This document shows positions 41,414 through 50,138 of a DNA stretch of 64,000 bases, one piece after another (the stretch's first letter is position 1; each line of letters starts with the position of its first letter). Source of the DNA: AC-37 sp036389835. Lineage in GTDB: Bacteria; Actinomycetota; Thermoleophilia; Solirubrobacterales; Thermoleophilaceae. The translations under genes were made by a program, and so were the position numbers. The notes beneath the pieces are model-generated. The model was not told the origin of the DNA. It made no database searches and saw nothing but the letters and a program-made list of their open reading frames with translations. The stretch is from positions 12,447 to 76,446 of the forward strand of contig DASVWC010000053.1 of NCBI GenBank assembly GCA_036389835.1, in the 5' to 3' direction.

Positions 41414-42862
41414 ATGACGGGCGGTAGGCCGCTCACGGAGCAGTCGGCCATCGAGCTGGCTGCGGCGATCCGCGAGCGCCGCACCAGCGCGCGCGCGGTC
41501 CTCGAGGCGCACCTCGATCGCCACCGGCGCTTCCACGCGAGCGTGAACGCCATCGTCGTGCCGCGCTTCGAGGCGGCGCGCGCGGAGGCCGACGCGGCCG
41601 ACGCGCGCGTGGCGGCCGCCGCCCCGGACGAGCCGCTCCCCCCGCTACTCGGCGTGCCGTTCACGGTGAAGGAGCTGTTCGGCGTCGAGGGGATGCCGCA
41701 GTCCGGCGGGCTCGTCGCGCGGCGCGAGGTGCGCGCGCGGACGACGGCGACCGTGGCCGCTCGCATGCGGGCCGCCGGCGGGGTGCTGGTCGGCCTCACG
41801 AACAGCTCGGAGCTGTCGCTCTGGCTCGAGTGCGAGAACCGCGTCTACGGGCGCACGAGCAACCCGTACGACCCGCGGCGCACGTCCGGCGGGTCGTCCG
41901 GGGGCGAGGCGGCGGCGATCGCCTGCGGCGCGTCGGCGGCCGGCGTCGGGACCGACACCGGCGGGTCGATCCGGGTGCCCGCGTTCTGCTGCGGCGTGTT
42001 CGGTCACAAGCCGTCGCGCGGCCTGATCCCGCTGACCGGCAGCTATCCGGAGATCTCCGGGCTGTCGAAGCGCCTCGTGAGCTTCGGCCCGCTCGCGCGG
42101 CGCGCCGAGGACCTGATGCCGCTGCTGCGCACCCTCGCCGGCCCCGACGGGGCCGACGACTCGGTGCGCCCGGCGGAGCTCGGCGACCCGGGCGCGGTGG
42201 CGCTGGAGGGGCTGCGCGTGCGGATCGGCGAGCGCCGCTGGGCCCGGCCGCTCGGCCGCGACGTGCTGGCGGCGCGCGACCGCGCGACGGATGCGCTCGC
42301 CGCGGCCGGCGCGCGCGTCGAGCGGATCGCCCTGCCGGACCCGCGCCGCGCCGTCTGGCCCGGCGCCGCGACGCTCGGCGACGCCGGGAGCGCGTCGGTG
42401 CTCGCGCTGCTCGACGAGGCGGGCGGCCCGCGCCCGACCGTGCTCGGCGCGCTCCGTCGTGACGACCCCTACACGACCCCCCTGCGGATCATGGCGCTGC
42501 TGGAGCCGCTCTACCGGCGCGTCCCCGAGCGCCAGCTCCGCCGCGCGGTCGCCGCGGGCGAGCGCTTCGGCGCCGAGCTGACGGAGGCGATCGGGGACGG
42601 CGTGCTGCTCCACCCCCCGCTCGCGGGACCCGCCCCGCGCCACGGCCGCACGACCGGGCGGCCCTTCTACTTCACCTCCGCGCTCGCCTTCAACATCGCG
42701 CCGGTCCCGGTCACGCAGGTGCCGCTCGGGCTCGGACGCGGCGGGCTGCCCGTCGGGATCCAGGTCGCCGCCGGCCCGGGGCGCGACCACGTGGCCATCG
42801 CCGTCGCGCTGCAGCTCGAGCGCGCGCTCGGCGGCTGGTCGCCTCCCGCCGCGCCTCGCTGA
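41414..42862 (+). CDS. Amidase signature family hydrolase
   Basis: A 482-residue amidase with the Ser-cisSer-Lys triad visible: Lys86 in PFTVKELFG, Ser161/Ser162 in TSGGSSGGEA, and the nucleophile Ser185 in GTDTGGSIR. The order and spacing match GatA/fatty-acid amide hydrolase relatives. It has no membrane segment and no GatB or GatC neighbours, so it is probably a metabolic or tailoring amide hydrolase and not the tRNA amidotransferase. The substrate is unknown. Its own leaderless promoter and separate position leave open whether it belongs to the biosynthetic cluster. Confidence 0.9.
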   Translation: MTGGRPLTEQSAIELAAAIRERRTSARAVLEAHLDRHRRFHASVNAIVVPRFEAARAEADAADARVAAAAPDEPLPPLLGVPFTVKELFGVEGMPQSGGLVARREVRARTTATVAARMRAAGGVLVGLTNSSELSLWLECENRVYGRTSNPYDPRRTSGGSSGGEAAAIACGASAAGVGTDTGGSIRVPAFCCGVFGHKPSRGLIPLTGSYPEISGLSKRLVSFGPLARRAEDLMPLLRTLAGPDGADDSVRPAELGDPGAVALEGLRVRIGERRWARPLGRDVLAARDRATDALAAAGARVERIALPDPRRAVWPGAATLGDAGSASVLALLDEAGGPRPTVLGALRRDDPYTTPLRIMALLEPLYRRVPERQLRRAVAAGERFGAELTEAIGDGVLLHPPLAGPAPRHGRTTGRPFYFTSALAFNIAPVPVTQVPLGLGRGGLPVGIQVAAGPGRDHVAIAVALQLERALGGWSPPAAPR

Positions 42863-42919
42863 GCCCTTCCGGCTCGGCGGGATTTGACGGCCGTTCCGGC
42901 AGCGGCTGAACTTCGCGCC

Positions 42920-44125
42920 GTGGTCGAGCCCGTTCGCGTCGCGGTAACCGGTGTGGGCGCCGTCACGCCGCTCGGCGTCGGGGCGGAGACGCTCCACAGG
43001 CGCTGGACGGCCGGCGAGTCGGGCATCGAGGACGGGCTCGGGCGGGCCGACTTCGACGCGTCCGAGCACCTCAGCCGGCGCGACATGCGCAGCTTCGACC
43101 GCTTCACCCAGTTCGCGCTCGTGGCGGCGAACGAGGCGCTCGGCCAGGCGGGCTGGCTCGACGAGCTGCCGTACGACTCCGAGCGCATCGCGTGCGTCGT
43201 CGGCACCGGCATGGGCGGCGTCGAGTCGCTCGAGAGCGACATCGACCGGGCCCGCGAGCGCGGCCACGACCAGGTGTCGCCGCTCACGATCGCCAAGCAC
43301 ATGCCGAACGCCGCGGCGGCCGCGATCTCAGCGCGCTACGGGCTGCACGGCGAGTCCATGGGCGTCTGCGGAGCGTGCGCGAGCGGGGCGATCGCGACCG
43401 GCGCCGCGATGGGCCTGCTGCGCAGCGGAGCGGCGGACGCGGTCGTGACCGGGTCGTCCGACGCCGGCATCACGCCTCAGATGCGCGCGGTGTTCGGCGT
43501 CATGGGGGCCTCGTCGCGAGCAGGGGTCTCGCGGCCGTTCGACCGGCGCCGCGACGGGTTCGTCGGCGCCGAGGGCGGGGGGATCCTCGTGATCGAGCGC
43601 GAGGAGGGCGCGCGGGCGCGCGGAGCCGAGCCGGTGGGGTTCCTGTGCGGGTACGGCGTGACCTGCGACGCCCACCACGTGACCGCTCCCGAGCCGAGCG
43701 GGCGGCAGGCGGCGCGGGCGATCGAGCGCGCACTCCAGGAGGCGGGCCTGGCGCCCGAGGACCTGAGCTACGTGAACATGCACGGCACCGGCACGCCGCT
43801 GAACGACCGCGCCGAGACCAAGGCCGTCAAGCTCGCGCTCGGAGAGGTCGCCGAGCGGATCCCGATGTCGTCGCTGAAGTCCGCGATCGGGCACCTCGGC
43901 GGCGGCGCGGCGTCGGTGGAGGCCGTGGCCACGCTGCTCGCGCTGCGCGACCGGGTGGCGCCGCCCACGCTCAACCTCGAGGAGCCCGAGGAGGGCCTCG
44001 ACCTCGACTACGTGCCGGGCGAGGCGCGCCGGCTGCGCGACACCAACGGCTCGCCGCCGGCCGCGATCAGCAACTCGTTCGGATTCGGCGGCCACAACGC
44101 GGTCCTCGCGGTGAGCGCGGCGTGA
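42920..44125 (+). CDS. Beta-ketoacyl-ACP synthase (FabF-like) 1
   Basis: A 401-residue condensing enzyme with a complete Cys-His-His triad: Cys153 in GACASG, His288 in VNMHGTGT and His325 in SAIGHL. It has the FabF/KAS II fold pattern (VAVTGVGAVTPLG start, RPFDRRRDGFVGAEGG, FGFGGHNA at the end). GTG 42920 gives the normal N-terminus. TTG 42884 would add 12 residues but coincides with a TTGACG that could be a -35, with TGAACT at 42907-42912 as a weak -10 just before GTG 42920. The stop overlaps the carbamoyltransferase start (GTGA). It is a second KS beside the fabF of the minus-strand operon and may be dedicated to the cluster's chain. Confidence 0.92.
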   Translation: MVEPVRVAVTGVGAVTPLGVGAETLHRRWTAGESGIEDGLGRADFDASEHLSRRDMRSFDRFTQFALVAANEALGQAGWLDELPYDSERIACVVGTGMGGVESLESDIDRARERGHDQVSPLTIAKHMPNAAAAAISARYGLHGESMGVCGACASGAIATGAAMGLLRSGAADAVVTGSSDAGITPQMRAVFGVMGASSRAGVSRPFDRRRDGFVGAEGGGILVIEREEGARARGAEPVGFLCGYGVTCDAHHVTAPEPSGRQAARAIERALQEAGLAPEDLSYVNMHGTGTPLNDRAETKAVKLALGEVAERIPMSSLKSAIGHLGGGAASVEAVATLLALRDRVAPPTLNLEEPEEGLDLDYVPGEARRLRDTNGSPPAAISNSFGFGGHNAVLAVSAA

Positions 44126-45843
44126 TCCTCGGGCTCAACGCCTACACGTACTGCTCCGGGGCCGCGCTCTACGACGGCGAGGTGCGGCTGGTCCTCGAGG
44201 AGGAGCGGCTCAACCGCGAGAAGAAGACGAAGGCGTTCCCGCGGATGGCGCTCGAGGCCGCCGCGCTCGAGCCGGGCGACGTCGAGTGCGTCGCGTTCCC
44301 GTGGGATCCCGCGAAGCTGCTTTGGGAGGAGGCCAAGGTGCTGGGCGCCGGCCTGCCGCGCAGCCTCCAGATGCTGCGGCCCGCGGCGGACCCGGAGGGC
44401 AGCGCGGCGCTGCCCCTCTTCGCGTGGACGCGGCTGCCGCTTGACGTGCGGCGCCACTTCGGGGGTCGCCGGCCGCCGATCCGGTTCGTCGGCCATCACC
44501 GCGCGCACGCCTGCCTGGCGTTCTTCGGCTCGCCGTTCGAGGAGTCGATCGTGCTCGTCGCGGACGGCTACGGCGACGACTGCTCGCTGTCGGCCTGGCT
44601 CGCCCGCGGCACGCGGATCGAGCTCCTCTGGCGCAACAGCTTCGCGCACTCGCTCGGCCTCCTGTACGGGGCGGTGACGAGCCATCTCGGCTACCGCGCC
44701 TGCCACGACGAGGGCAAGGTCATGGCGCTGGCCGCGCTCGGCGGCGACGGGATGCTCGCGGACTTCCGCGAGATCGTCCAGCTCGACGAGGCGGGCGGGC
44801 CGCCGCGGCTCGACTTCTCGTATCTCAACTACCACCGCGCCGGCGAGCTCGATCCCTTCACGCGCAAGTTCAAGGACCGCTTCGGGGAGGAGCGCGGCCG
44901 CGGCGAGCGGCTCGAGCCGCGCCACGCGGACCTCGCCGCGGCGCTCCAGTGGACGCTCGAGGAGGCCCTGCTCGACATCGCGCGGCGGCTGCGCGAGCGG
45001 CACGGGATCCCCAACCTCGCCCTCGCGGGCGGCGTGGCGCTGAACTGCGCCGCGAACGGCCGGCTCGCCCGCGAGTCGGGCTTCGACGCGATCTACGTGC
45101 CGCCGAACCCCGACGACGGCGGCACGCCGCTCGGCGCTGCGATGCACGTGCACCACTGCGTGAACGGGCATCCGCGCGCGGAGCCGATCCTCCACTCGGC
45201 GTTCGGGCTCGAGTACGGCGCCGCCGACGTGGGGCGGGCGGCCGCCGGGCACGGCGCGCGGCCGGTCGCCGACCCGGCGGAGGCCGCGGCGGCGCTGCTG
45301 GCGGAGGGCCGCACGGTGGGTTGGTTCCAGGGGCGGATGGAGATGGGGCCGCGCGCGCTCGGGCAGCGCTCGATCCTCGCCGACCCGCGCCCGCCCGGGA
45401 TGAAGGACCACCTCAACGCCGACGTGAAGCACCGCGAGCCGTACCGCCCGTACGCGCCGTCGGTGCTCGAGGAGGAGCTCGGAGCCTGGTTCCCGGACAG
45501 CCCCCCGTCGCCGTTCATGAGCTTCGCCTCGTCGGTGGCGGCCGACCGCGCCGACCAGGTCCCGGCCGTCCTGCACGTCGACGGGACGGCGCGCGTGCAG
45601 AGCGTGACGGCCGCCGCCGCGCCGCTCTACCACCGGATGATCCGCGCGTTTGCCCGCCGCACCGGCGTCCCGATGGTGCTGAACACGTCGCTCAACGACC
45701 AGGAGCCGATCTGCTGCAGCCCCGCCGACGCCGTCCGGATGTTCGAGAGCACGAACCTCGACGCGCTGATAGTCGAGGACGCGCTCCTCACCGCTCCCGG
45801 CGTGCGGCAGCCGGAGGAGGAGCACGCGGGCGCGCCCGCGTGA
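44122..45843 (+). CDS. O-carbamoyltransferase (NodU/CmcH family)
   Basis: A 573-residue carbamoyltransferase. The N-terminal Kae1-like domain starts ILGLNAYTYCSGAALYDG and contains GHHRAHACLAFFGSP, VLVADGYGDDCS and HDEGKVMALA (metal and ATP site). The C-terminal YrdC-like region has NLALAGGVALNC, then MGPRALGQRSILADPR and VPMVLNTSLND. Members transfer a carbamoyl group from carbamoyl phosphate to a hydroxyl of a natural product or Nod factor. Placed between a ketosynthase and a hotdog protein with stop-start overlaps on both sides, it is a likely tailoring enzyme of the cluster, which predicts a carbamate in the product. Confidence 0.93.
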   Translation: MILGLNAYTYCSGAALYDGEVRLVLEEERLNREKKTKAFPRMALEAAALEPGDVECVAFPWDPAKLLWEEAKVLGAGLPRSLQMLRPAADPEGSAALPLFAWTRLPLDVRRHFGGRRPPIRFVGHHRAHACLAFFGSPFEESIVLVADGYGDDCSLSAWLARGTRIELLWRNSFAHSLGLLYGAVTSHLGYRACHDEGKVMALAALGGDGMLADFREIVQLDEAGGPPRLDFSYLNYHRAGELDPFTRKFKDRFGEERGRGERLEPRHADLAAALQWTLEEALLDIARRLRERHGIPNLALAGGVALNCAANGRLARESGFDAIYVPPNPDDGGTPLGAAMHVHHCVNGHPRAEPILHSAFGLEYGAADVGRAAAGHGARPVADPAEAAAALLAEGRTVGWFQGRMEMGPRALGQRSILADPRPPGMKDHLNADVKHREPYRPYAPSVLEEELGAWFPDSPPSPFMSFASSVAADRADQVPAVLHVDGTARVQSVTAAAAPLYHRMIRAFARRTGVPMVLNTSLNDQEPICCSPADAVRMFESTNLDALIVEDALLTAPGVRQPEEEHAGAPA

Positions 45844-46784
45844 AGGGTCCCGAGGAGTTCTGGGGCGCGCTCGACGTCGCCTACCACCGGCATCTGGGGA
45901 TCGAGTTCGATCGCGACGAGCGCGGCCGCGGGGTGGTCACGCTCCCGGCCCGGCCCGAGCTGACGGAGCCGGACGGGCGCCACTCCGACGCCGCGCTGTT
46001 CACCGTCGGCGACGTGGCCGCCGGGCTCGCGGTGTGCGACGCGCTGCTGCCCGCGCTCGGCGAGCCGCCGGCCGGTACCCAGCTAGGGCTGCTGACCACG
46101 GGGGCCCGGCTGCGGATGCGCGCCGCGGTCGCCCCCGGCCCGCTGCGCGGCGAGGCGCACGTGGAGATCGGTCCGGCGGAGCTCGCCGCAGCGCTCGAGA
46201 AGACGCGGAAGTTCAAGTTCGAGGTGTGCGTGGACGTGGCCGCCGGCGGGTCGGCCGCGGCCGCGGAGGTACGTCTCGACATGGTGTTCCGTCTCATGCG
46301 CGAGCGGCAGTTCGACGCGATGACGGCGCGCGCCGCCGCGACCGAGCGCGGAGCGAGCGCGCACGGGGCGCCGATCCACGGCTGCCGGTTCGCCAACCAT
46401 GTGCGCGCCTACCTCGTCGAGTCGTCGCCGCGGCGCGCGGTCGTGGTCCAGGCCGACGCCGCCGAGCTCGACAACCACATCGGCGTGCGGCACGCGGGCG
46501 CCCTGTACGGGGCGGCCCAGGGCGCCTCGCACGCGCTGGCGCTGGCGGCGCACGGGCCGGCCGGGCTCCTGCCCGTGCACACCTCCGTCGCGTGCCAGGC
46601 GATGGGCGTCGGGCCCACCACCACCGTCGCGGAGCCGCGCGCGGGCGCTCCCCTCGGCACCCGCGCCGTGACCACGACCGCCGACGGCACCCCGGTCCTC
46701 ACGGTCGACGTCGACTGGGACTCAGGCGACGGCGCCGTTGCCGTCGGCCACCGAGACGATCACCGCCGCGTTGTGACCGCCTAG
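45840..46784 (+). CDS. Double-hotdog thioesterase-like protein
   Basis: A 314-residue protein with two hotdog domains. The first (about 10-150: YHRHLGIEFDRDERGRGVVTLPA, ALFTVGDVAAGLAVCDAL) and the second (about 175-300: DNHIGVRHAGALYGAAQGASHALAL) resemble PaaI/YbgC-type thioesterases with different active-site faces. Between them lies a charged linker. It could release the acyl chain from ACP or CoA. The GTG start overlaps the carbamoyltransferase stop. The last 63 bases run antisense to the end of the fabF gene on the other strand. Confidence 0.78.
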   Translation: MKGPEEFWGALDVAYHRHLGIEFDRDERGRGVVTLPARPELTEPDGRHSDAALFTVGDVAAGLAVCDALLPALGEPPAGTQLGLLTTGARLRMRAAVAPGPLRGEAHVEIGPAELAAALEKTRKFKFEVCVDVAAGGSAAAAEVRLDMVFRLMRERQFDAMTARAAATERGASAHGAPIHGCRFANHVRAYLVESSPRRAVVVQADAAELDNHIGVRHAGALYGAAQGASHALALAAHGPAGLLPVHTSVACQAMGVGPTTTVAEPRAGAPLGTRAVTTTADGTPVLTVDVDWDSGDGAVAVGHRDDHRRVVTA

Positions 46785-47957
46785 GCCGAAGCAGAAGCTG
46801 AGCCCGGCGCGTGCGTGCTTGCCGCTGCCGTCGGTGATCGGGACCGGCTCGCCCGGCACGTAGAAGAGGTCGAGCTCGGGGTCCTGCTGCTCGAGCCCGA
46901 CGGTCGGCGGAGCGACGCCGTGGCGCACCGCCAGCACGGTGGCGATCGCCTCGACCGCGCCCGCCGCGGTCTGGAGGTGGCCGATCACCGACTTCGTGGA
47001 CGACACGGGAACCGTTCGCGCGCGCTGGCCGAGGGAGTCCTTGATCGCCGACGTCTCGACCTGGTCCCCCACGAGGCTCGACGCGCCGTGCGAGTTCACG
47101 TAGTCGATGTCGCCGGGCTCGAGCCGCGCCGACTCGAGCGCCAGGCGGATGGCGCGCGTTATGCCGTCGCCTCCGGGCGGGGGTGCCGCCAGGTCGTGCG
47201 CGTCGGTCGTGGCGCCGTAGCCGTTCAGCGTCGCCAGCGGCTCGGCGCCGCGCGCCGCCGCGCCCGACGCGCGCTCGAGCAGCAGGACGCCGGCGCCCTC
47301 GCCGGGGATGAAGCCGTCCCGGCGCCGGTCGTACGGACGGCAGTTCCCGCTCTCCGACACGGCGCCCATCACGTCGAACGCTGCGACCGTGAACTCGGTC
47401 AGCGTCGCGTCGGAAGCGCCCACCGCGACCGCGTCGATCGAGCCCGTCTGGATCATCCGGACGCCGGCGCCGAGCGCCTGGAGGCCGGCGGCGCAGGCTG
47501 CACTCACGGTGCATGTCTCCCCGCGCCAGCCGTAGCGGATCGCGGCCGACGCGGTCGCCGCGTTCGGCATCAGGCGCACCACCCCCAGCGGCGAGAGCCG
47601 GCGCGGCCCGTTCTCGCGGAAGACGTCGAACTGCTCCTCGATCGTCTCGAGCCCGCCCACGCCCGTGGCGATGACCGACCCGATCCGCTCGGGCGGGCAC
47701 GGCGGGGCGTCCCGCCAGCCGGCCGCCCGGATGGCCTCCTCGGCCGCCACGAGCGTCATCTGCGTGAAGCGATCGGCCGCGCGGATCTCCTTGCGCGACA
47801 GGTGGTCGGCCGGGTCGAAGTCGCTCGCCGCAGCGATCCCGTTGTGGATCGCCGACTCGCCCGCGACCCAGCGCTCGAAGAGCAGCTCGGCGCCCACGCC
47901 GAACGGCGTGACCGCTCCGACGCCGGTGATGGCGATCGCGTCGCCGCCGGCTTCCAT
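46722..47957 (-). CDS. fabF: Beta-ketoacyl-ACP synthase II (FabF) 2
   Basis: A 411-residue ketosynthase with Cys155 (SAACAAG), His290 (VNSHGAS) and His327 (SVIGHL) as the condensing triad, plus RPYDRRRDGFIPGEGAG and the FGLGGHNA end. It closes an operon fabD-fabG-acp-fabF that would extend an acyl chain by two carbons per round. ATG 47957 is chosen because it gives a normal length. The frame upstream to 48029 overlaps the ACP gene and is not needed. It differs markedly from the plus-strand KS at 42920, so the two probably have different chain-length roles. Confidence 0.93.
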   Translation of the reverse strand: MEAGGDAIAITGVGAVTPFGVGAELLFERWVAGESAIHNGIAAASDFDPADHLSRKEIRAADRFTQMTLVAAEEAIRAAGWRDAPPCPPERIGSVIATGVGGLETIEEQFDVFRENGPRRLSPLGVVRLMPNAATASAAIRYGWRGETCTVSAACAAGLQALGAGVRMIQTGSIDAVAVGASDATLTEFTVAAFDVMGAVSESGNCRPYDRRRDGFIPGEGAGVLLLERASGAAARGAEPLATLNGYGATTDAHDLAAPPPGGDGITRAIRLALESARLEPGDIDYVNSHGASSLVGDQVETSAIKDSLGQRARTVPVSSTKSVIGHLQTAAGAVEAIATVLAVRHGVAPPTVGLEQQDPELDLFYVPGEPVPITDGSGKHARAGLSFCFGLGGHNAAVIVSVADGNGAVA

Positions 47958-47988
47958 GGCGGGCTCTCTGCCCCTCGCGCCGGCGGGT

Positions 47989-48246
47989 CTAGGCCACGGC
48001 CTGCATGATGCAGCGCTCGACGACCGCAAGCGCGTCGCCGACGGTGACGACCCCCTTGAACTCCTCGGCCTCGAGCCGGTGGCCGAACTCGTCCTCCACG
48101 ATCTGCGCGAGCTCGACCAGGTCGAGCGAGTCGACGTCGAGCGACTCGAGGGTCGTGTCCGCGGCGATGTCGTCGCGCTCCGCGCCGAAGCTCTCGAGCG
48201 CGTCGAAGACGACCTCGCGGATTCGGTTGGGGTCTATGGCTGGCAC
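47989..48246 (-). CDS. acpP: Acyl carrier protein
   Basis: An 85-residue ACP of the type II fatty acid kind. Phosphopantetheine would attach to Ser40 in DVDSLDLVELAQIVEDEFG. The acidic helix II and the length match AcpP. AGGAGG stands eight bases before the GTG start. It lies between fabG and fabF and carries the chain in this operon. Whether it serves general fatty acid synthesis or only the cluster cannot be told without the rest of the genome. Confidence 0.95.
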   Translation of the reverse strand: MPAIDPNRIREVVFDALESFGAERDDIAADTTLESLDVDSLDLVELAQIVEDEFGHRLEAEEFKGVVTVGDALAVVERCIMQAVA

Positions 48247-48286
48247 TCCGGTGACCTCCTGGGTTCGTTCTTCCGGTCCGGTCGCT

Positions 48287-49024
48287 TCAGGCGCTCAGGC
48301 CCCCGTCGACGACGAGCACGGCGCCAGTGACGTAGCTCGCGTCCTCCGACAGCAGGAACGGGATGCACGCCGCGATCTCCTCGGGCGCCCCCGAACGCCG
48401 CGCCGGCACGTGCTGGACGATGCCGTCTGCGACGTCCTCGGTCAATTCGGTCCGCACGAGCCCCGGCGCGATGGCGTTCACGGTGATGCCGCGCCGCGCG
48501 ACCTCGACGGCGGTGGACTTCGTGAAGCCGATCAGCCCGGCCTTCGACGCCGCGTAGTTCGACTGGCCGGGGTTCGCGCGCGGCCCGACGATCGAGGCGA
48601 CGTTCACGATCCGCCCGAAGCGCGCGCGCAGCATCGGCCGGATCGCCCGGCGCGTCACGCGGTACGCGCCGCTCAGGTTCGTCTCGATCACGGCATTCCA
48701 GTCGTCCTCGCCGATCTGCGGGAGGAGCCCGTCGTGCCGGGTGCCGGCGTTGTTGACCACCCGCAGCACCGGGCCGTGGTCGCGCTCGATGCCGTCGAAC
48801 ATCTCGTTGACGGCCTCCGGCTGCGTCACGTCGGCGGGCGCGGGGAACGCCTCGCCGCCGGCCGCGGCGATCTCCTCGACGACGGCCGCGGCCCCCTCGG
48901 CGTCCGCGCGGTAGTTGACCGCCACGGTCAGGCCGTCGCGAGCGATCCGGCGGGCCACGGCGGCGCCGATCCCCCGTGACGCCCCCGTCACCAGCACGCA
49001 GCCGCCGTGCCCGTTGCTAGCCAC
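48287..49024 (-). CDS. fabG: 3-oxoacyl-ACP reductase (FabG, SDR)
   Basis: A 245-residue short-chain dehydrogenase. The cofactor loop is TGASRGIGAAVA, NNAGTR follows, the catalytic Ser lies in NVASIVG, and Tyr-Lys lies in SNYAASKAG. The Arg in NYRAD after beta 2 suits NADPH. LVRTELTED and the VDGGLSA end fit FabG. It reduces 3-oxoacyl-ACP in the chain-extension cycle. The GTG start lies inside the end of fabD (8-base overlap), so the two are co-translated. Confidence 0.94.
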   Translation of the reverse strand: MASNGHGGCVLVTGASRGIGAAVARRIARDGLTVAVNYRADAEGAAAVVEEIAAAGGEAFPAPADVTQPEAVNEMFDGIERDHGPVLRVVNNAGTRHDGLLPQIGEDDWNAVIETNLSGAYRVTRRAIRPMLRARFGRIVNVASIVGPRANPGQSNYAASKAGLIGFTKSTAVEVARRGITVNAIAPGLVRTELTEDVADGIVQHVPARRSGAPEEIAACIPFLLSEDASYVTGAVLVVDGGLSA

Positions 49025-49919
49025 GGGCCGGCACCGGGGAGTTCGCGGCCTCGCGCGCGAGCAGCTTCGCGGCCGGCTCGGCGGTGACTCCCGGCAGGAT
49101 CGTGCGGATCAGGCGGCTGAGGACGTTGCCGGGCGCCGCCTCCACGAAGTGGCGGGCGCCGGCGGCGTGGAGCCACTGCACGGCGCGCGGCCAGCGGACC
49201 GGCTCGACCAGGCTCGCGCCGAGCTGGCGGGCGGGGCAGGTGAACGGCTCGCCGGTCACGCTCGACACGACCGGGCGATCCGGCTGGCGGAAGCGAACCC
49301 GGCGGACCACGTCGAGGAACCGCGGCAGCGCGGACTCGAGCGCCCGCGAGTGGAACGCCCCGCCGATCGCGAGCTCGACGCCCTTCCCGCCCAGCGCCTC
49401 GACCTCGGCGCGCGCCCCGGCGAGCTGGGTTCGCGGCCCGGCGGCGACGATCTGATCGTGCGCGTTGTAGCTCGCGACGGTCAGCTCGCGGCGCGCGACG
49501 ATCGCCTCGGACGTCTCGGCGGCCACTCCCAGGAGCGCCATCATCCCCGTCCCGGCCGCCACCTCGGCCGTGAGGACGCCGCGCGCGGCGACGATCCGAG
49601 CGCCGTCCTCGACGTCGATCGCGCCGGCGGCCACGAAGGCGGCGATCTCACCCATCGAGTGGCCGGCGAACGCGACCGGATCGACGTGGTCGCGCAGCGC
49701 CAGCCAGCTCGCGACGCTGCGGGCGAAGATCGCCGGCTGCACGTAGCGGGTGCCGGCGCCGACCCGTTCGAACGGGTCGGCGCCCACGGCCTCGCACACC
49801 ACGTCGATCAGGAAGGGCGCCTCGCGCTGCACGTCCTCCCGCATGGCGGGCGACTGCTTTCCCTGTCCTGGGAAGACGACGGCGCTGGCCCGTCTCGATG
49901 TGCCCCGCTGCGCGCTCAC
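49017..49919 (-). CDS. fabD: Malonyl-CoA:ACP transacylase (FabD)
   Basis: A 300-residue acyltransferase that loads malonyl units onto ACP. VVFPGQGKQ opens the domain, the nucleophile is Ser88 in GHSMGEIAA, and GGAFHSRALE supplies the catalytic His. GTG 49919 starts just ahead of the conserved core. The frame goes on upstream to 50027, but the extra residues look like non-coding DNA and would overlap the repeat-bearing promoter region. It leads the fabD-fabG-acp-fabF operon. Confidence 0.93.
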   Translation of the reverse strand: MSAQRGTSRRASAVVFPGQGKQSPAMREDVQREAPFLIDVVCEAVGADPFERVGAGTRYVQPAIFARSVASWLALRDHVDPVAFAGHSMGEIAAFVAAGAIDVEDGARIVAARGVLTAEVAAGTGMMALLGVAAETSEAIVARRELTVASYNAHDQIVAAGPRTQLAGARAEVEALGGKGVELAIGGAFHSRALESALPRFLDVVRRVRFRQPDRPVVSSVTGEPFTCPARQLGASLVEPVRWPRAVQWLHAAGARHFVEAAPGNVLSRLIRTILPGVTAEPAAKLLAREAANSPVPARG

Positions 49920-49963
49920 GACTGGCGTTGAAACCAACCGATCGCGTGGCGACCGCGTCAAGT

Positions 49964-50027
49964 TTGCGTAACCAAAAGAAGGCTGTTCGACTGTCCCCTG
50001 CTTCGGAGTACGCCTCGCCTTACGCAA
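49964..50027. promoter_or_regulatory. Inverted TTGCGTAA sites between fabD and the LmbU-like gene
   Basis: TTGCGTAA at 49964-49971 and its exact reverse complement TTACGCAA at 50020-50027 lie 48 bases apart in an AT-richer divergent region. A weaker relative, GGTTACGG, occurs near 50042. The pair could bind a regulator that controls both the fab operon and the regulator gene, perhaps the LmbU-like protein itself. Confidence 0.45.
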
Positions 50028-50119
50028 CGTGGCCGCGAGATGGTTACGGTCAAACGGGGGATGAGGGCACGAACAATGGGGGATCGCCGCGGACCGCCAC
50101 CGCAGCCGGTCGCCAGGTC

Positions 50120-50138
50120 AAGGAGGGGAGACCGCTTG
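50120..50138 (+). promoter_or_regulatory. Strong ribosome-binding site deciding a TTG start
   Basis: AAGGAGG at 50120-50126 stands nine bases before TTG at 50136-50138. It is the best Shine-Dalgarno sequence in the area and outweighs the ATG at 50040, which has none. Confidence 0.7.

Noticed and set aside
41414..42862. GatA subunit of the tRNA amidotransferase
   Set aside because: The amidase triad is present, but no gatB or gatC is near and the gene has its own promoter-like box. A general amidase is the safer call.
49920..50027. Longer FabD start at 50027
   Set aside because: The added residues resemble no FabD and would place the inverted repeats inside the gene.
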